DNA of 64,000 nt from CAYFRC01 sp050946115 (GTDB lineage Bacteria; Bacillota; Clostridia; Christensenellales; Aristaeellaceae), in NCBI GenBank assembly GCA_050946115.1, contig JBMNUF010000010.1, positions 10,782 through 74,781 on the forward strand. The letters are read 5' to 3'. Positions 48,540 through 56,954 of the stretch are shown piece by piece; within the stretch, counting starts at the first letter, position 1, and each line of letters opens with the position of its first letter. The notes below the pieces were generated by a model that saw nothing but the letters and a program-made list of their open reading frames with translations, was not told the origin of the DNA and searched no databases. The translations under genes were made by a program, and so were the position numbers.

Positions 48540-49890
48540 GTTCGGCTTTCGTCAGATTCTTTACCCAAAGATACTTATTGTATCGTCTGAAAATGAACGG
48601 TACCTTTACGATCTCGTCGAGGCACATGATTATGTATACCGCCATCACCGGCCAATGAAACACAAAACATCCGAGCAAGGCCAGCGGAATGGCAAAACAC
48701 CATGTGGCAAGAAATACACTGATGGCATCATACCTTGAGTCCCCGCCTGCCGGGAAAACGCCGCAGGTGATGATCGTGTTGTACGAATACGCGAACATAT
48801 ATATCGCGCTAAAAAAGAGCATTTGCACAAGATAGCTTTTCGCCAAAGGTTCCAGCACATAGAAAAAATACACCAACGGCCCTGCAATCGAAATAAGCCC
48901 CACATTGATCAATCCGCTCCAAAGGGATACTTTCCAAAAACGGCTGCCATATTCCCTCGCTTTGTCCAGCATATTCTTTCCGAGCAACCGGCCGATCATT
49001 ATACCCGCTCCGCCGGACAATCCATGCGTGAGCCCCTGAATCAGCTGTTTGGCGACCTCGGTTACGGATGCGGCGGCGGTCGCGTCTGTTCCGAGATGGC
49101 CGAGGATGAAGGAATGCATCGTGATGCTCAGCCCCCACGAAAGGCTGCTTGCAAGCATGCCGGGTACGATTTTCCAAAGGTCCCTCTCGAAATCGACGGA
49201 AAAATAGAACAGGCTGCTCTTATCGAGGTGAACATTTCTGTTTTTCTGCGACCAGGAAAGACACCAACCCAGCGCCAGAATCTCCACGGCAACGGTAGAA
49301 TACGCGGTACCGTTGGCACCGAGCGCGGGCACGGGTCCGATTCCATAGATCAGGAAAAAGTCCGCCACCACATCGACGACAACGACTACGGCGGATATCA
49401 GCACGCTTTTCTTTGCGTACCCCGTGATTTTCATCATCGTCAGGAAGCATTGCGCGATACCGGCAAAAAGGTAGGAGAAACTCACGATGCGCAGGTACTC
49501 TGCGCCTATGCGAATCAGCTCCGGCTCGGGCGTGAAAAACCCCATGAGCCGCTCCGGAATGCAGAATGCAAGGATAAAGAAGACGAAAGATATCATCGCA
49601 ACATAGCGAACCACCATGCTCAGGAAGCGCCTTGCGTTTTTGTAATCCGTTTTTCCCCAGTATTGTGCGATCAAAACGCCGGCGGCGCCGAGGACTGCGC
49701 CGTTAAACAGCGACATGACAAACGAGATTTGATTTGCCAGCGAGACGGCCGCGATTGCGTTCTGATGGAGCCGTCCCAGCATCAGCGCGTCCGTTGCGCC
49801 AACCAGTGCAGTCAGTAAGTTCTGCAACGCGAGGGGAATGGCAATCGCCATCAATTCCCTGTTGAATTGCTTTTTTTCGGCCGCATCCAT
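48532..49890 (-). CDS. MATE family efflux transporter
   Basis: 452 residues with 12 predicted spans in two homologous halves. IAIPLALQNLLTALVGATDA starts the first half, and IVPGMLASSLSWGLSITMHSF with the LGTDATAAASVTEVAKQL repeat starts the second. These are hallmarks of MATE Na+ or H+/drug antiporters; the substrate is unknown. The ATG at 49890 has a poorly spaced AGGG, so translation start is uncertain. The gene ends in its own terminator, separate from cysK. Confidence 0.88.
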   Translation of the reverse strand: MDAAEKKQFNRELMAIAIPLALQNLLTALVGATDALMLGRLHQNAIAAVSLANQISFVMSLFNGAVLGAAGVLIAQYWGKTDYKNARRFLSMVVRYVAMISFVFFILAFCIPERLMGFFTPEPELIRIGAEYLRIVSFSYLFAGIAQCFLTMMKITGYAKKSVLISAVVVVVDVVADFFLIYGIGPVPALGANGTAYSTVAVEILALGWCLSWSQKNRNVHLDKSSLFYFSVDFERDLWKIVPGMLASSLSWGLSITMHSFILGHLGTDATAAASVTEVAKQLIQGLTHGLSGGAGIMIGRLLGKNMLDKAREYGSRFWKVSLWSGLINVGLISIAGPLVYFFYVLEPLAKSYLVQMLFFSAIYMFAYSYNTIITCGVFPAGGDSRYDAISVFLATWCFAIPLALLGCFVFHWPVMAVYIIMCLDEIVKVPFIFRRYNKYLWVKNLTKAEPA

Positions 49891-50112
49891 TCCCTACACC
49901 ACCACACTCGAAATATTTGTATACGTGCACGAATCGCCTTTTTTAGAATATATAGACGGCGCGGTCGCGATCGACGACCATCTGCGCCTCGGATTCCGAA
50001 CTCCGGAACACATAAGAAAGAACTGCCTGTTGATTTCAATTATACAGTTTAACATGGGCAGGTTATATTGCAACGGGTTTCCGATGAAGTTTCCGAGTAG
50101 CCGCTCCGGAAA
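49891..50112. other. divergent intergenic region, no gene recognised
   Basis: Spacer between the MATE gene and the DMT transporter. A TATAAT on the minus strand (50039-50044) could serve the MATE gene but has no matching -35. A frame of 92 codons entering from the MATE gene on the plus strand has no recognisable features. Confidence 0.4.
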
Positions 50113-50141
50113 TTGACAAAGCGGCGCGATTTGTGTATAAT
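50113..50141 (+). promoter_or_regulatory. consensus sigma-A promoter for DMT transporter
   Basis: TTGACA at 50113-50118, 17-bp spacer, TATAAT at 50136-50141; both hexamers are perfect. The ATG is 33 nt downstream of the -10. Confidence 0.85.
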
Positions 50142-50174
50142 GCTCCTTAGGGTAATGCGAGAAGGAGAGTGTCT

Positions 50175-51047
50175 ATGCAGTCCGTTGTGGTTGTGATCGC
50201 GTGTGTCGTGCTCTTTTCGGTGAAATCGCTGCTGAACAAGATATTCGCACTTTCGTATGAGGGCGACAAAAGCGCGGCAACGCCCGTCTTCGCGATGATT
50301 TCGTGCACGGGTGTCGCGATTGCGACGTGGGCCTTCGGCGGGTTTTCGTTCACGCCGTCGGGCGTGACGTGGGGATATGGGCTGCTCAACGGGATCGCGC
50401 TGTTCCTGTTGAATCTGTCCGTCATACAGGCGTCGCTCACGGGGCCGTATGCCTTTCAGTCGCTGATGTGCACATCGGGCTGCATCCTCATGCCGCTCGT
50501 CTTCACGGTGCTTTTGGGCGGCGAAAAGATTACATCCATGCAGGCGACGGGCATAGCAATAATGCTCGTTTCGTTCGTGCTCTTTAACGCCAAGGGACTG
50601 ACGCTTGCAGGCGCGAAAAAGGGATATCTGGCGTGGGTCAGCCTGCTGTTCTTCTCAAACGGCTTTTACGGCGTGCTGCTCGAGGCGCAGCAGGTCGCGC
50701 TTGCGAGGACGGAGCGCGACGAGATGATTACCATAACCTTTTCCGTATGCGCGATCATCTCGCTCGTATATCTCTTGGTAAAAAAGAAGAGTGCGATCTG
50801 GGGCGCGTTCCGCATGAGCAAAAAGTCATGGCTCTGCGCGCTTTCCGCGACGGTGTTGTACACCGTAGCGACAAATCTGGTCGTGCTCGGGCTCTCCCTC
50901 ATGCACGCGCCGATTTTTCATACATCGCTCAACGGCGGCGTGTTGATCTTTTCGGTGCTGCTGGGCACGGCGATGTTTCGAGAGAAGTTCGACATCTATA
51001 AGGGAACGGGGCTCGCCCTCGCTGTGGTTGCGCTCGTGCTGCTCTGA
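50175..51047 (+). CDS. DMT/EamA-type membrane transporter
   Basis: 290 residues, about ten membrane spans in two halves, as in drug/metabolite transporters. The first span is VVVVIACVVLFSVKSLLNKI; the second half ends with GTGLALAVVALVLL and a FREKFDIYKG loop like the EamA REKLxxxQxxG signature. The substrate is unknown. The ATG at 50175 is 7 nt after AAGGAG; the in-frame GTG at 50169 is too close. Confidence 0.82.
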   Translation: MQSVVVVIACVVLFSVKSLLNKIFALSYEGDKSAATPVFAMISCTGVAIATWAFGGFSFTPSGVTWGYGLLNGIALFLLNLSVIQASLTGPYAFQSLMCTSGCILMPLVFTVLLGGEKITSMQATGIAIMLVSFVLFNAKGLTLAGAKKGYLAWVSLLFFSNGFYGVLLEAQQVALARTERDEMITITFSVCAIISLVYLLVKKKSAIWGAFRMSKKSWLCALSATVLYTVATNLVVLGLSLMHAPIFHTSLNGGVLIFSVLLGTAMFREKFDIYKGTGLALAVVALVLL

Positions 51048-51084
51048 TTGTAGAACGAAAAAAACATGTTTTACGGGCATTCGC

Positions 51085-51114
51085 TTGACAGGCACACGGC
51101 GCAGAGGGTACTCT
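51085..51114 (+). promoter_or_regulatory. promoter for mazG-to-rnhA gene run
   Basis: TTGACA at 51085-51090, 18-bp spacer, TACTCT at 51109-51114. The predicted start site is only about 13 nt before the mazG ATG. A perfect 12-bp palindrome AAAACATGTTTT lies just upstream (51061-51072). Confidence 0.55.
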
Positions 51115-51133
51115 ATCGGGGGTGGATATTCGG

Positions 51134-52429
51134 ATGATTGCGATTTTGGGGCTGGGGCTTACAAAGGACGATCTGACGCAAAGGGCCATGCGGCTATTGC
51201 ACGATTCAAAGGGCAGCCTTCTCCTTCGCACGGCGCAGTGCGGCGCGGCGGAATACTGCGCGGAAAACGGCATCGCCTTTTCCGCCATGGACGATCTGTA
51301 CGACCTTGTGGAAGATTTCGACGAGATCAACGAAAAGATCGTAAAGCGGGTGCTTGCGGAAGCCGAAAAGGGGGATGTTCTGTTTGGCGTTCTCGACGTG
51401 AGGGACGCGGTGTGCGGTCTGCTCCTCGAACGATACCCCGAATGCTCCGTTATCGCGGGCGTTCCCGCTGACGGTGCGCTTTCCGCCTATGCGCGCGGCT
51501 GCTGCCAAATGCTTTCCGCGTCCGACTGGGAGGCGTATCAGCCGGAATCGTCCGAAGGCGCGCTCATCCGCGAGATCGACAGCCGCGCCCTTGCGGGGGA
51601 GATCAAGCTGCGGCTCATGGAGCGGTATCCCGAAGAGGCGGAGATTTTCGTCCTGACCGAAGGCGGCATATCGCGCGTACCGCTGTGCGATCTGGACAGG
51701 CTCGGGGCGTATTCCCATAAAGTGTGCGCGTATGTCCCGCCCGAAAGGGATCTGACGAAGTTGGAGCGCTTCGGCTTTCGCGAGCTCAACCGCATCGCGG
51801 GCATTTTGCGCTCGCCGAACGGCTGCCCGTGGGATCGCGAACAGACGCATAGTACGCTTCGAAACGACATGGTCGAGGAGGCGTATGAGGCGGTAGACGC
51901 CATCGACAGAAATGACATGGATGCGCTCTACGACGAATTGGGCGATGTGCTGATGCAGGTTGCGATGCACTCCGAAATCGCGCGGCAGCATGGGGAGTTC
52001 ACCGTGGACGACGTGACGAGCGCGATCTGCCGCAAACTGATCGACAGACACGAGCACGTGTTCGGCGCCGCGCATGCCGAGACGGCGGACGAGGTGCTGA
52101 TGCTGTGGGACAATGTTAAGCGCAAACAGCGGAAGCAGACGCTCTCCGAGAGCATGTGGGACGTCGCGAAGAGTATGCCTTCCCTCATGCGCGCAAAAAA
52201 GGTGCTCAAAAAGGGAGTACAGGCGACCGTGCCCGAGGGCGAGGACACCGAGGACGCGGCGATTTCCGCCCTAAAGGATGCGATTTCGGCATTCACTCTC
52301 GAAAGAAACGACAAAACGCTTGCACACCTGCTCTTTATGGCGGCAAACGTCGTGCGCGTCATGTGTGCGGACGGAGAGCTGCTGCTCAACGCGGCGTGCG
52401 ACGAATACATCAGAAGGTTTGAGGAATAG
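51134..52429 (+). CDS. mazG: MazG nucleotide pyrophosphohydrolase with degenerate methylase-like domain
   Basis: 431 residues, laid out like YabN: an N-terminal tetrapyrrole-methylase-like domain (1-200) and a C-terminal MazG domain. The MazG part is intact: SPNGCPWDREQTHSTLRND, EEAYEAVDAI and DELGDVLMQVAMH supply the metal-binding EExxE/ExxD set, so it should cleave NTPs to NMP and PPi. The N-terminal domain lacks the SAM motifs (GLGLTKDD for GLGPGD; FGVLDVRD where PGHP is usual) and is probably structural. ATG 51134 is chosen over GTG 51122 from spacing to GGGGG. hup and yabO follow as in Bacillus. Confidence 0.85.
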   Translation: MIAILGLGLTKDDLTQRAMRLLHDSKGSLLLRTAQCGAAEYCAENGIAFSAMDDLYDLVEDFDEINEKIVKRVLAEAEKGDVLFGVLDVRDAVCGLLLERYPECSVIAGVPADGALSAYARGCCQMLSASDWEAYQPESSEGALIREIDSRALAGEIKLRLMERYPEEAEIFVLTEGGISRVPLCDLDRLGAYSHKVCAYVPPERDLTKLERFGFRELNRIAGILRSPNGCPWDREQTHSTLRNDMVEEAYEAVDAIDRNDMDALYDELGDVLMQVAMHSEIARQHGEFTVDDVTSAICRKLIDRHEHVFGAAHAETADEVLMLWDNVKRKQRKQTLSESMWDVAKSMPSLMRAKKVLKKGVQATVPEGEDTEDAAISALKDAISAFTLERNDKTLAHLLFMAANVVRVMCADGELLLNAACDEYIRRFEE

Positions 52430-52434
52430 AAAGT

Positions 52435-52728
52435 ATGACATATTCAGAACTGCTGCGCGCGCTTTCCGAGAAGACGGGGCTGACCAGAATCCAGTGCGGC
52501 GATTTCCTATCCGGACTTACCGATACCGTGATCGAAACCGTTGCGTCCGGAGAGAAAGTCGTGCTAAGGAGGCTCGGCACGTTTGTCCCCAAGAGAAAGG
52601 CCGCGCGGTTGTGGAAACACCCGAAGACGGGACAGCACGTGACGATTCGTGAAGGGTTGACGCCCGGCTTTACGCCGAGCAAGGCATTCAGAAAAAGGAT
52701 GAGAGGAGATTCCGATGAAACAGCGTGA
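52435..52728 (+). CDS. hup: HU-family DNA-binding protein
   Basis: 97 residues. HU/IHF fold: an N-terminal helical dimer region (YSELLRALSEKTGLTRIQC), then VVLRRLGTFVPKRKAARLWK where HU has GFGxFxVxxRxAR, and a basic DNA-arm end TPSKAFRKRM. It is a nucleoid protein. It starts 5 nt after mazG and overlaps the next gene by 14 nt. It is more divergent than a housekeeping HU (for example LWKHPKTGQHV in the arm), so a specialised paralogue is possible. Confidence 0.85.
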   Translation: MTYSELLRALSEKTGLTRIQCGDFLSGLTDTVIETVASGEKVVLRRLGTFVPKRKAARLWKHPKTGQHVTIREGLTPGFTPSKAFRKRMRGDSDETA

Positions 52729-53005
52729 AAAGGCGGGATATAACCCCGGCATTTCGACCATGCGGCTCGATAAATACCTCAAGGTGTCGCGCATCATCAA
52801 AAGGCGAGCGGTCGCAAACGATGCATGCAACACCGGGCACGTGATGCTCAATGGCAAGGAGGCAAAGCCCGGCGCGGAGGTCAAGGTCGGCGATATCATT
52901 TCCGTGCGCTTTGGCGAGCGCCTCATGCAGTACGAGGTCATAACGCTCTCGCAGCACGTCCTGAAAGAGGACGCGCAGGGGATGTACCGCGTGATCGCGG
53001 GATGA
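52715..53005 (+). CDS. S4-domain RNA-binding protein (YabO/RqcP-like)
   Basis: 96 residues. The S4 domain starts at MRLDKYLKVSRIIKRRAVAN and includes GHVMLNGKEAKPGAEVKVGD. YabO/RqcP homologues work in ribosome-associated quality control, binding the 50S-peptidyl-tRNA complex during alanine tailing. The mazG-hup-yabO order supports orthology. The ATG at 52715 is 5 nt after AGAGGAGA; a later ATG at codon 16 is possible. It overlaps ispDF by 4 nt (ATGA). Confidence 0.85.
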   Translation: MKQREKAGYNPGISTMRLDKYLKVSRIIKRRAVANDACNTGHVMLNGKEAKPGAEVKVGDIISVRFGERLMQYEVITLSQHVLKEDAQGMYRVIAG

Positions 53006-54171
53006 AAAAATGCTGGGCGGTCGTGCTCGCCGCCGGAAAGGGCACGAGGACGCATTTGCCGTACAACAAGGTGCTGTACGAATGGGACGGGAAGACGGTT
53101 TTGGAGCGCACATTGGAGTCGCTCCTGCACGGCGGACACTTTGAGGGCGTTGTAATCGCATTCGACGCGGAGGACGAGGAGAAAATCCGTGTTATCGCCG
53201 AGCAAATGCCGATCCCCTGCATCCTCGCGCGCGGCGGCGACACCAGAACGGCATCCTGCGCGCGCTCTCTCGAAAGCGTACCCAAAGATGTCGAAATCAT
53301 CGCGATCCACGACGCGGCGCGCGCGTTCGTGCCGGAAAACCTCGTCGCGGCGACGCTCGCATCCGCCGCCGAATACGGCTCGGGCGTCGCGTCCACGCGC
53401 GTTACGGACACGATAAAGATCGTACGGGAGGGCGGCTTTGCCGTCTCGACGCCCGACAGAGAAATGCTTCGTGCGGTGCAGACGCCGCAGGCGTTTTCCG
53501 CGGAGATAATCCGAACCGCCTATCGAAGGGCAGCGGAGGACGGCATCTCCGCGACGGACGATGCATCGCTCGTCGAGCGCTACATCGGCCCCGTGCACCT
53601 CGTCGAGACGGAGGACGCGGCAATGAACATCAAAATCACGCACAGGGAAGACCTCCCCAAAGAGATGCCGTTTCCGAGGACGGGCGTCGGCTACGACGCG
53701 CACAGGCTCGTCGAAGGGCGAAAGCTGGTGCTGGGCGGCGTCGAAATCCCCTATGAAAAGGGGCTCTTGGGGCATTCGGATGCGGATGTGTGCGTCCACG
53801 CGCTGATCGACGCGCTCTTGGGTGCGGCGGCGCAAGGCGATATCGGGCAGCTCTTCCCAGACAGCGACGGGGCGTACGGGGGTATTTCTTCGCTGCTGCT
53901 GCTCGAAAGGACTAAGCAATTCCTGAAAGACAAAGGGTATCGATTCCTGTGCTGCGATATTTCGATCGTCGCGCAGAGGCCGAAGCTCGCGCCGTATATT
54001 CCGCAGATGCGGCAATGCATCGCGGATGCGCTTGATACATCTCTTGAGAATGTTTCCGTTAAGGCGACGACCACGGAGGGCATGGGCTTTGAAGGCGCGG
54101 GGGAGGGCATATCCGCCCAAGCCGTCGCGACGGTGATCCTTGATACGCAATCAAAGGGGGCAATACTATGA
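53002..54171 (+). CDS. ispDF: bifunctional IspD/IspF isoprenoid enzyme
   Basis: 389 residues. Residues 1-222 are IspD (MEP cytidylyltransferase): VVLAAGKGTRTHLPYNK, HDAARAFVP, ATDDASLVE. Residues 228-389 are IspF (MECDP synthase): GVGYDAHRLVEG with metal ligands, LGHSDADV, TTTEGMGFEGAGEGISAQAV. IspD and IspF are steps 3 and 5 of the MEP pathway (counting from DXS as step 1); IspE, which acts between them, is not in the window. Start MKKCWAVVLAAG overlaps the yabO stop. The yhbY start overlaps this stop, so translation is coupled on both sides. Confidence 0.93.
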   Translation: MKKCWAVVLAAGKGTRTHLPYNKVLYEWDGKTVLERTLESLLHGGHFEGVVIAFDAEDEEKIRVIAEQMPIPCILARGGDTRTASCARSLESVPKDVEIIAIHDAARAFVPENLVAATLASAAEYGSGVASTRVTDTIKIVREGGFAVSTPDREMLRAVQTPQAFSAEIIRTAYRRAAEDGISATDDASLVERYIGPVHLVETEDAAMNIKITHREDLPKEMPFPRTGVGYDAHRLVEGRKLVLGGVEIPYEKGLLGHSDADVCVHALIDALLGAAAQGDIGQLFPDSDGAYGGISSLLLLERTKQFLKDKGYRFLCCDISIVAQRPKLAPYIPQMRQCIADALDTSLENVSVKATTTEGMGFEGAGEGISAQAVATVILDTQSKGAIL

Positions 54172-54464
54172 CCACAAAACAGCGCGCAATACTCAGGGGC
54201 ATGGCGAATACCATGGATCCCGTGCTTCAGATCGGAAAGGACGGCATCACGGACAACCTCGTCAAGCAGTGCTGGGACGCGCTGGAGGCGAGGGAGCTCA
54301 TCAAGGTGGTCGTGCAGCGGTACGCGCCGTTTGACGGTGCGCGGGAGGCATGCGATGCGCTCTGTGAGAGGGTACACGCCGAGCCCGTACAGGTGATCGG
54401 GTCGCGCTTCGTCATCTATCGACAGGCGCGCAAGGATTCCAAAATCCGCCTCGAAAACCTTTGA
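54168..54464 (+). CDS. yhbY: YhbY-type CRM RNA-binding protein
   Basis: 98 residues. The single CRM domain begins LTTKQRAxLR-like with TTKQRAILRGMANTMDPVLQ and has IGKDGITDNLVKQCWDALEA with the GxxG loop. It associates with pre-50S ribosomal particles. The start ATG overlaps the ispDF stop (ATGA). The order yhbY, nadD, yqeK, rsfS is conserved in Firmicutes. Confidence 0.93.
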   Translation: MTTKQRAILRGMANTMDPVLQIGKDGITDNLVKQCWDALEARELIKVVVQRYAPFDGAREACDALCERVHAEPVQVIGSRFVIYRQARKDSKIRLENL

Positions 54465-54479
54465 TCGGAGGGAAGGCGC

Positions 54480-55634
54480 TTGGCTGTATACGCGATCATG
54501 GGCGGCACGTTTGATCCCATCCACGCGGGACACATCGCTGTCGCGCGCGCGGTGTATGAGGAGTTCAGACCCGAACGGGTGCTGTTTGTCCCCGACGGCG
54601 ACCCGCCGCACAAAATCTGCGGCGCTTCGGCGGAGGATCGGCTGCGCATGATCGAGATTGCACTGCGGGGCGAAACGGGCATAGTCCCCTGCGACATGGA
54701 GGTTCGTCGCGCGGGGACGACCTATACGGTGGACACGCTGACGCAGCTGCGAAGAGAGCATCCGCGGGACGCATTCTACTATATCGTGGGTGCGGACACG
54801 CTGCGCGTGATCGAGACGTGGAAGAATTTCCCGAGGATTTCCGAAATCCTCGGCGGACTCTTCGTCGTGCCGCGCCCCGGCGAGGAAAATGTGCAATCCA
54901 TGGCAGATGCGCTGCTGAAAAAGTATACGTTGGACATTCGTTTTGTCGATATGGAGTCTGTGGACATTTCCTCGACGGATATCCGCATGCGTGTGGCGCG
55001 GGATATGGACATCGCGGGCATGGTGCCTTTGGGCGTAGCGGAATACATCGCAAGCAAAAGGCTGTATCGCGACCCGACGATCGAGGCGCTGCGGGGCCTT
55101 TTGAGCCGCGATAGGTTTCGCCATACGATCGGCGTTGAGCGCGAAGCCGTCCGCATGGCGCGCATATTCGGCGTGGACGAAGAAAAGGCTTCGCTCGCCG
55201 CGCTGCTTCACGACTGCGCGAAGTGTATGCCGGAAAAGGAAATGCGCGAGACCATCGGGCGCAATCTCGAGGTGCTGATCGAGCCGTATGAAACGGCGCC
55301 CCAGCTGCTGCACGCCATCGCGGGCACAGCGCTCGCGTACGAGAGATTCGGCATACGCGATAAAGAAATCCTCTCCGCGATCCGCTGGCACACGACCGGC
55401 TGCGAGGCTATGTCCATGCTCGACAAGATCGTCTATCTGGCGGATGCCATCGAACCGAACCGAAGTCCGTTTCCGCGGTTGCGCAAGATTCGCCGCCTGT
55501 CCGAGACGGATTTGGACGCGGCGGTCATCGAGTGCGCGAAATGCACGAGGGAATATGTCGCCTCGAAGGGGCAGACGTTCAACGGGCGAACGAATGCGAT
55601 GCTTCGGGCGTTAAAAGGCGCATATAAAAACTGA
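54480..55634 (+). CDS. nadD: fused NadD (nicotinate-nucleotide adenylyltransferase) and YqeK HD phosphohydrolase
   Basis: 384 residues. Residues 1-195 are NadD: AIMGGTFDPIHAGHIAVA (HxGH motif), YYIVGADTLRVIETWKN, ISSTDIRMRV; it makes deamido-NAD from the NaMN supplied by pncB. Residues 205-384 are YqeK, an HD-domain Ap4A/nucleotide hydrolase: HTIGVEREAVRMA, LAALLHDCAKCM, WHTTGCEAM, IVYLADAIEPNR. In Bacillus these are two adjacent genes (yqeJ, yqeK). It starts with TTG at 54480, 7 nt after GGAGGG; the only nearby ATG would remove the first strand. Confidence 0.92.
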   Translation: MAVYAIMGGTFDPIHAGHIAVARAVYEEFRPERVLFVPDGDPPHKICGASAEDRLRMIEIALRGETGIVPCDMEVRRAGTTYTVDTLTQLRREHPRDAFYYIVGADTLRVIETWKNFPRISEILGGLFVVPRPGEENVQSMADALLKKYTLDIRFVDMESVDISSTDIRMRVARDMDIAGMVPLGVAEYIASKRLYRDPTIEALRGLLSRDRFRHTIGVEREAVRMARIFGVDEEKASLAALLHDCAKCMPEKEMRETIGRNLEVLIEPYETAPQLLHAIAGTALAYERFGIRDKEILSAIRWHTTGCEAMSMLDKIVYLADAIEPNRSPFPRLRKIRRLSETDLDAAVIECAKCTREYVASKGQTFNGRTNAMLRALKGAYKN

Positions 55635-55649
55635 CGGGAGGAATACAAA

Positions 55650-56033
55650 ATGAAACCCAAAGAACTTGCCCTTGCGATCGCCGGGATTTTGGATTCCAAG
55701 AAGGCGGACAAAATCACGATCTTAGAGGTGAACCACTTAACGACCATCGCGGATTATTTCGTGATCGCCTCCGGCAGGAACGCGATTCAGGTTCGCGCGA
55801 TGGCGGAGGACGTCGAGGACGGGATCGCCGAGGAGCGGCAGATTCCCGCGCGCCGCAAAGAGGGGTACAACGAAGGGCGCTGGATCGTGCTGGACTATGC
55901 GAGCGTGATCGTGCACATATTCCATCAGGAAGAGCGCGAGTTTTATAACATCGAGCGGCTGTGGATGGACGGCAGCAACCAGGTGCCGTTTGTCGCAGCG
56001 CCGCAGGAAGTGCAGGGGGGCGAAGAAAAGTGA
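55650..56033 (+). CDS. rsfS: ribosomal silencing factor RsfS
   Basis: 127 residues. Binds L14 and blocks 50S-30S joining under starvation. KKADKITILEVNHLTTIADYF and VIASGRNAIQVRAMAEDVED are conserved, as is the WIVLDYASVIVHIFHQEERE core. GGGAGG precedes the ATG. It follows nadD-yqeK as in Bacillus (yqeL). The next gene starts inside its stop codon (GTGA). Confidence 0.95.
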   Translation: MKPKELALAIAGILDSKKADKITILEVNHLTTIADYFVIASGRNAIQVRAMAEDVEDGIAEERQIPARRKEGYNEGRWIVLDYASVIVHIFHQEEREFYNIERLWMDGSNQVPFVAAPQEVQGGEEK

Positions 56034-56590
56034 TACCGACGAGGGTGGAAGCGCTCGCGCTGCTTTTCAAATACAACGAGACGGACGCGCTCATCAAGCA
56101 CGCCTATGCGGTGGAGGGCGTGATGCGCCGCTTTGCGCGCAACAAGGGCGAGGACGAGGAGTACTGGGGCATCGCGGGGCTTTTGCACGATTTGGATTAC
56201 GAAAAGTACCCCGATCAGCACTGCACCAAGTCCCTGGAGCTGATGGCGGAGGCGGGCATCGACGAACAGCTTGCGCGCTCGTGCGCGAGCCACGGATGGG
56301 GGCTTTGCGCAGACATCGAGCCCAAGACAGATATGGAAAAGACGCTCTACACCATAGACGAATTGACGGGGCTCATCAACGCCGCCGCGCTCATGCGCCC
56401 GTCCCGCTCCGTCATGGATATGGACGTAAAATCGCTCAAAAAGAAGTTCAAGTCGAAATCCTTTGCGGCGGGCGTCAACCGCGAGGTGGTCGAAAAGGGC
56501 GCGGAGATGCTCGGAATGCCGCTGGACGACGTGATGCAGGAGACGCTTTTGGGCATGCAGGAGGTCGCCGAGGCGATCGGCCTCGCGTAG
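56030..56590 (+). CDS. HD-domain hydrolase
   Basis: 186 residues. HD metal motif: LIKHAYAVEGV, IAGLLHDLDYEKYPDQHC and ARSCASHGWG give H...HD...H ligands. The tail (KSLKKKFKSKSFAAGVNREVV) is common to HDIG proteins of this sort in Clostridia. The substrate is unknown. It begins with GTG overlapping the RsfS stop; alternative GTG at 56045. It leads into the anti-sigma-like gene 4 nt after its stop. Confidence 0.8.
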   Translation: MIPTRVEALALLFKYNETDALIKHAYAVEGVMRRFARNKGEDEEYWGIAGLLHDLDYEKYPDQHCTKSLELMAEAGIDEQLARSCASHGWGLCADIEPKTDMEKTLYTIDELTGLINAAALMRPSRSVMDMDVKSLKKKFKSKSFAAGVNREVVEKGAEMLGMPLDDVMQETLLGMQEVAEAIGLA

Positions 56591-56594
56591 CGCT

Positions 56595-56954
56595 ATGGAG
56601 AAGACGGTCAATCTCACGCTGCCCGCGCAAAAGCAGATGCTTCTGGTCATCCGCATGACCACATCGGGCGTGCTCGCGCGGGCAAACCTTTCCGTAGACA
56701 GCCTGGAGGACATGCTGCAGGCGGTCGAGGAGGCGTTCGGCTTCCTCGTCGAAAAGAGCGGCTGCAGACAGGTCTCCTTGGATTACGATTTTTTGGAGAA
56801 GGCGGTCGCGGTCAAGATCGCCGCGGTGGACTGTCCGTGCGCCTGCAATAAAAATGCGCTCCCGGAAGAAGTCATGCGGGATGTCTTGGAGGCGTTCGCG
56901 GACGAAGTCGTGATGGAGGGGAAAAGCATTACCCTCACGAAGTACCATGAGTAA
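56595..56954 (+). CDS. degenerate RsbW/SpoIIAB-like protein
   Basis: 119 residues. The N-terminus VNLTLPAQKQMLLVIRMTTS and the helix VDSLEDMLQAVEEAFGFLV match RsbW/SpoIIAB anti-sigma kinases, but the N-box that binds Mg-ATP (EAxxNAxxH) has become EEAFGFLVEKS and no DxGxG loop follows. It therefore probably cannot bind ATP or phosphorylate an antagonist. Its stop overlaps the sigma-factor start by 8 nt, the usual RsbW-sigma arrangement, so it may hold the sigma factor by protein contact alone. Confidence 0.6.
   Translation: MEKTVNLTLPAQKQMLLVIRMTTSGVLARANLSVDSLEDMLQAVEEAFGFLVEKSGCRQVSLDYDFLEKAVAVKIAAVDCPCACNKNALPEEVMRDVLEAFADEVVMEGKSITLTKYHE

Noticed and set aside
49838..50116. 92-codon open frame between the MATE gene and the DMT transporter
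   Set aside because: It begins inside the MATE gene on the opposite strand, has no ribosome binding site and resembles nothing known.
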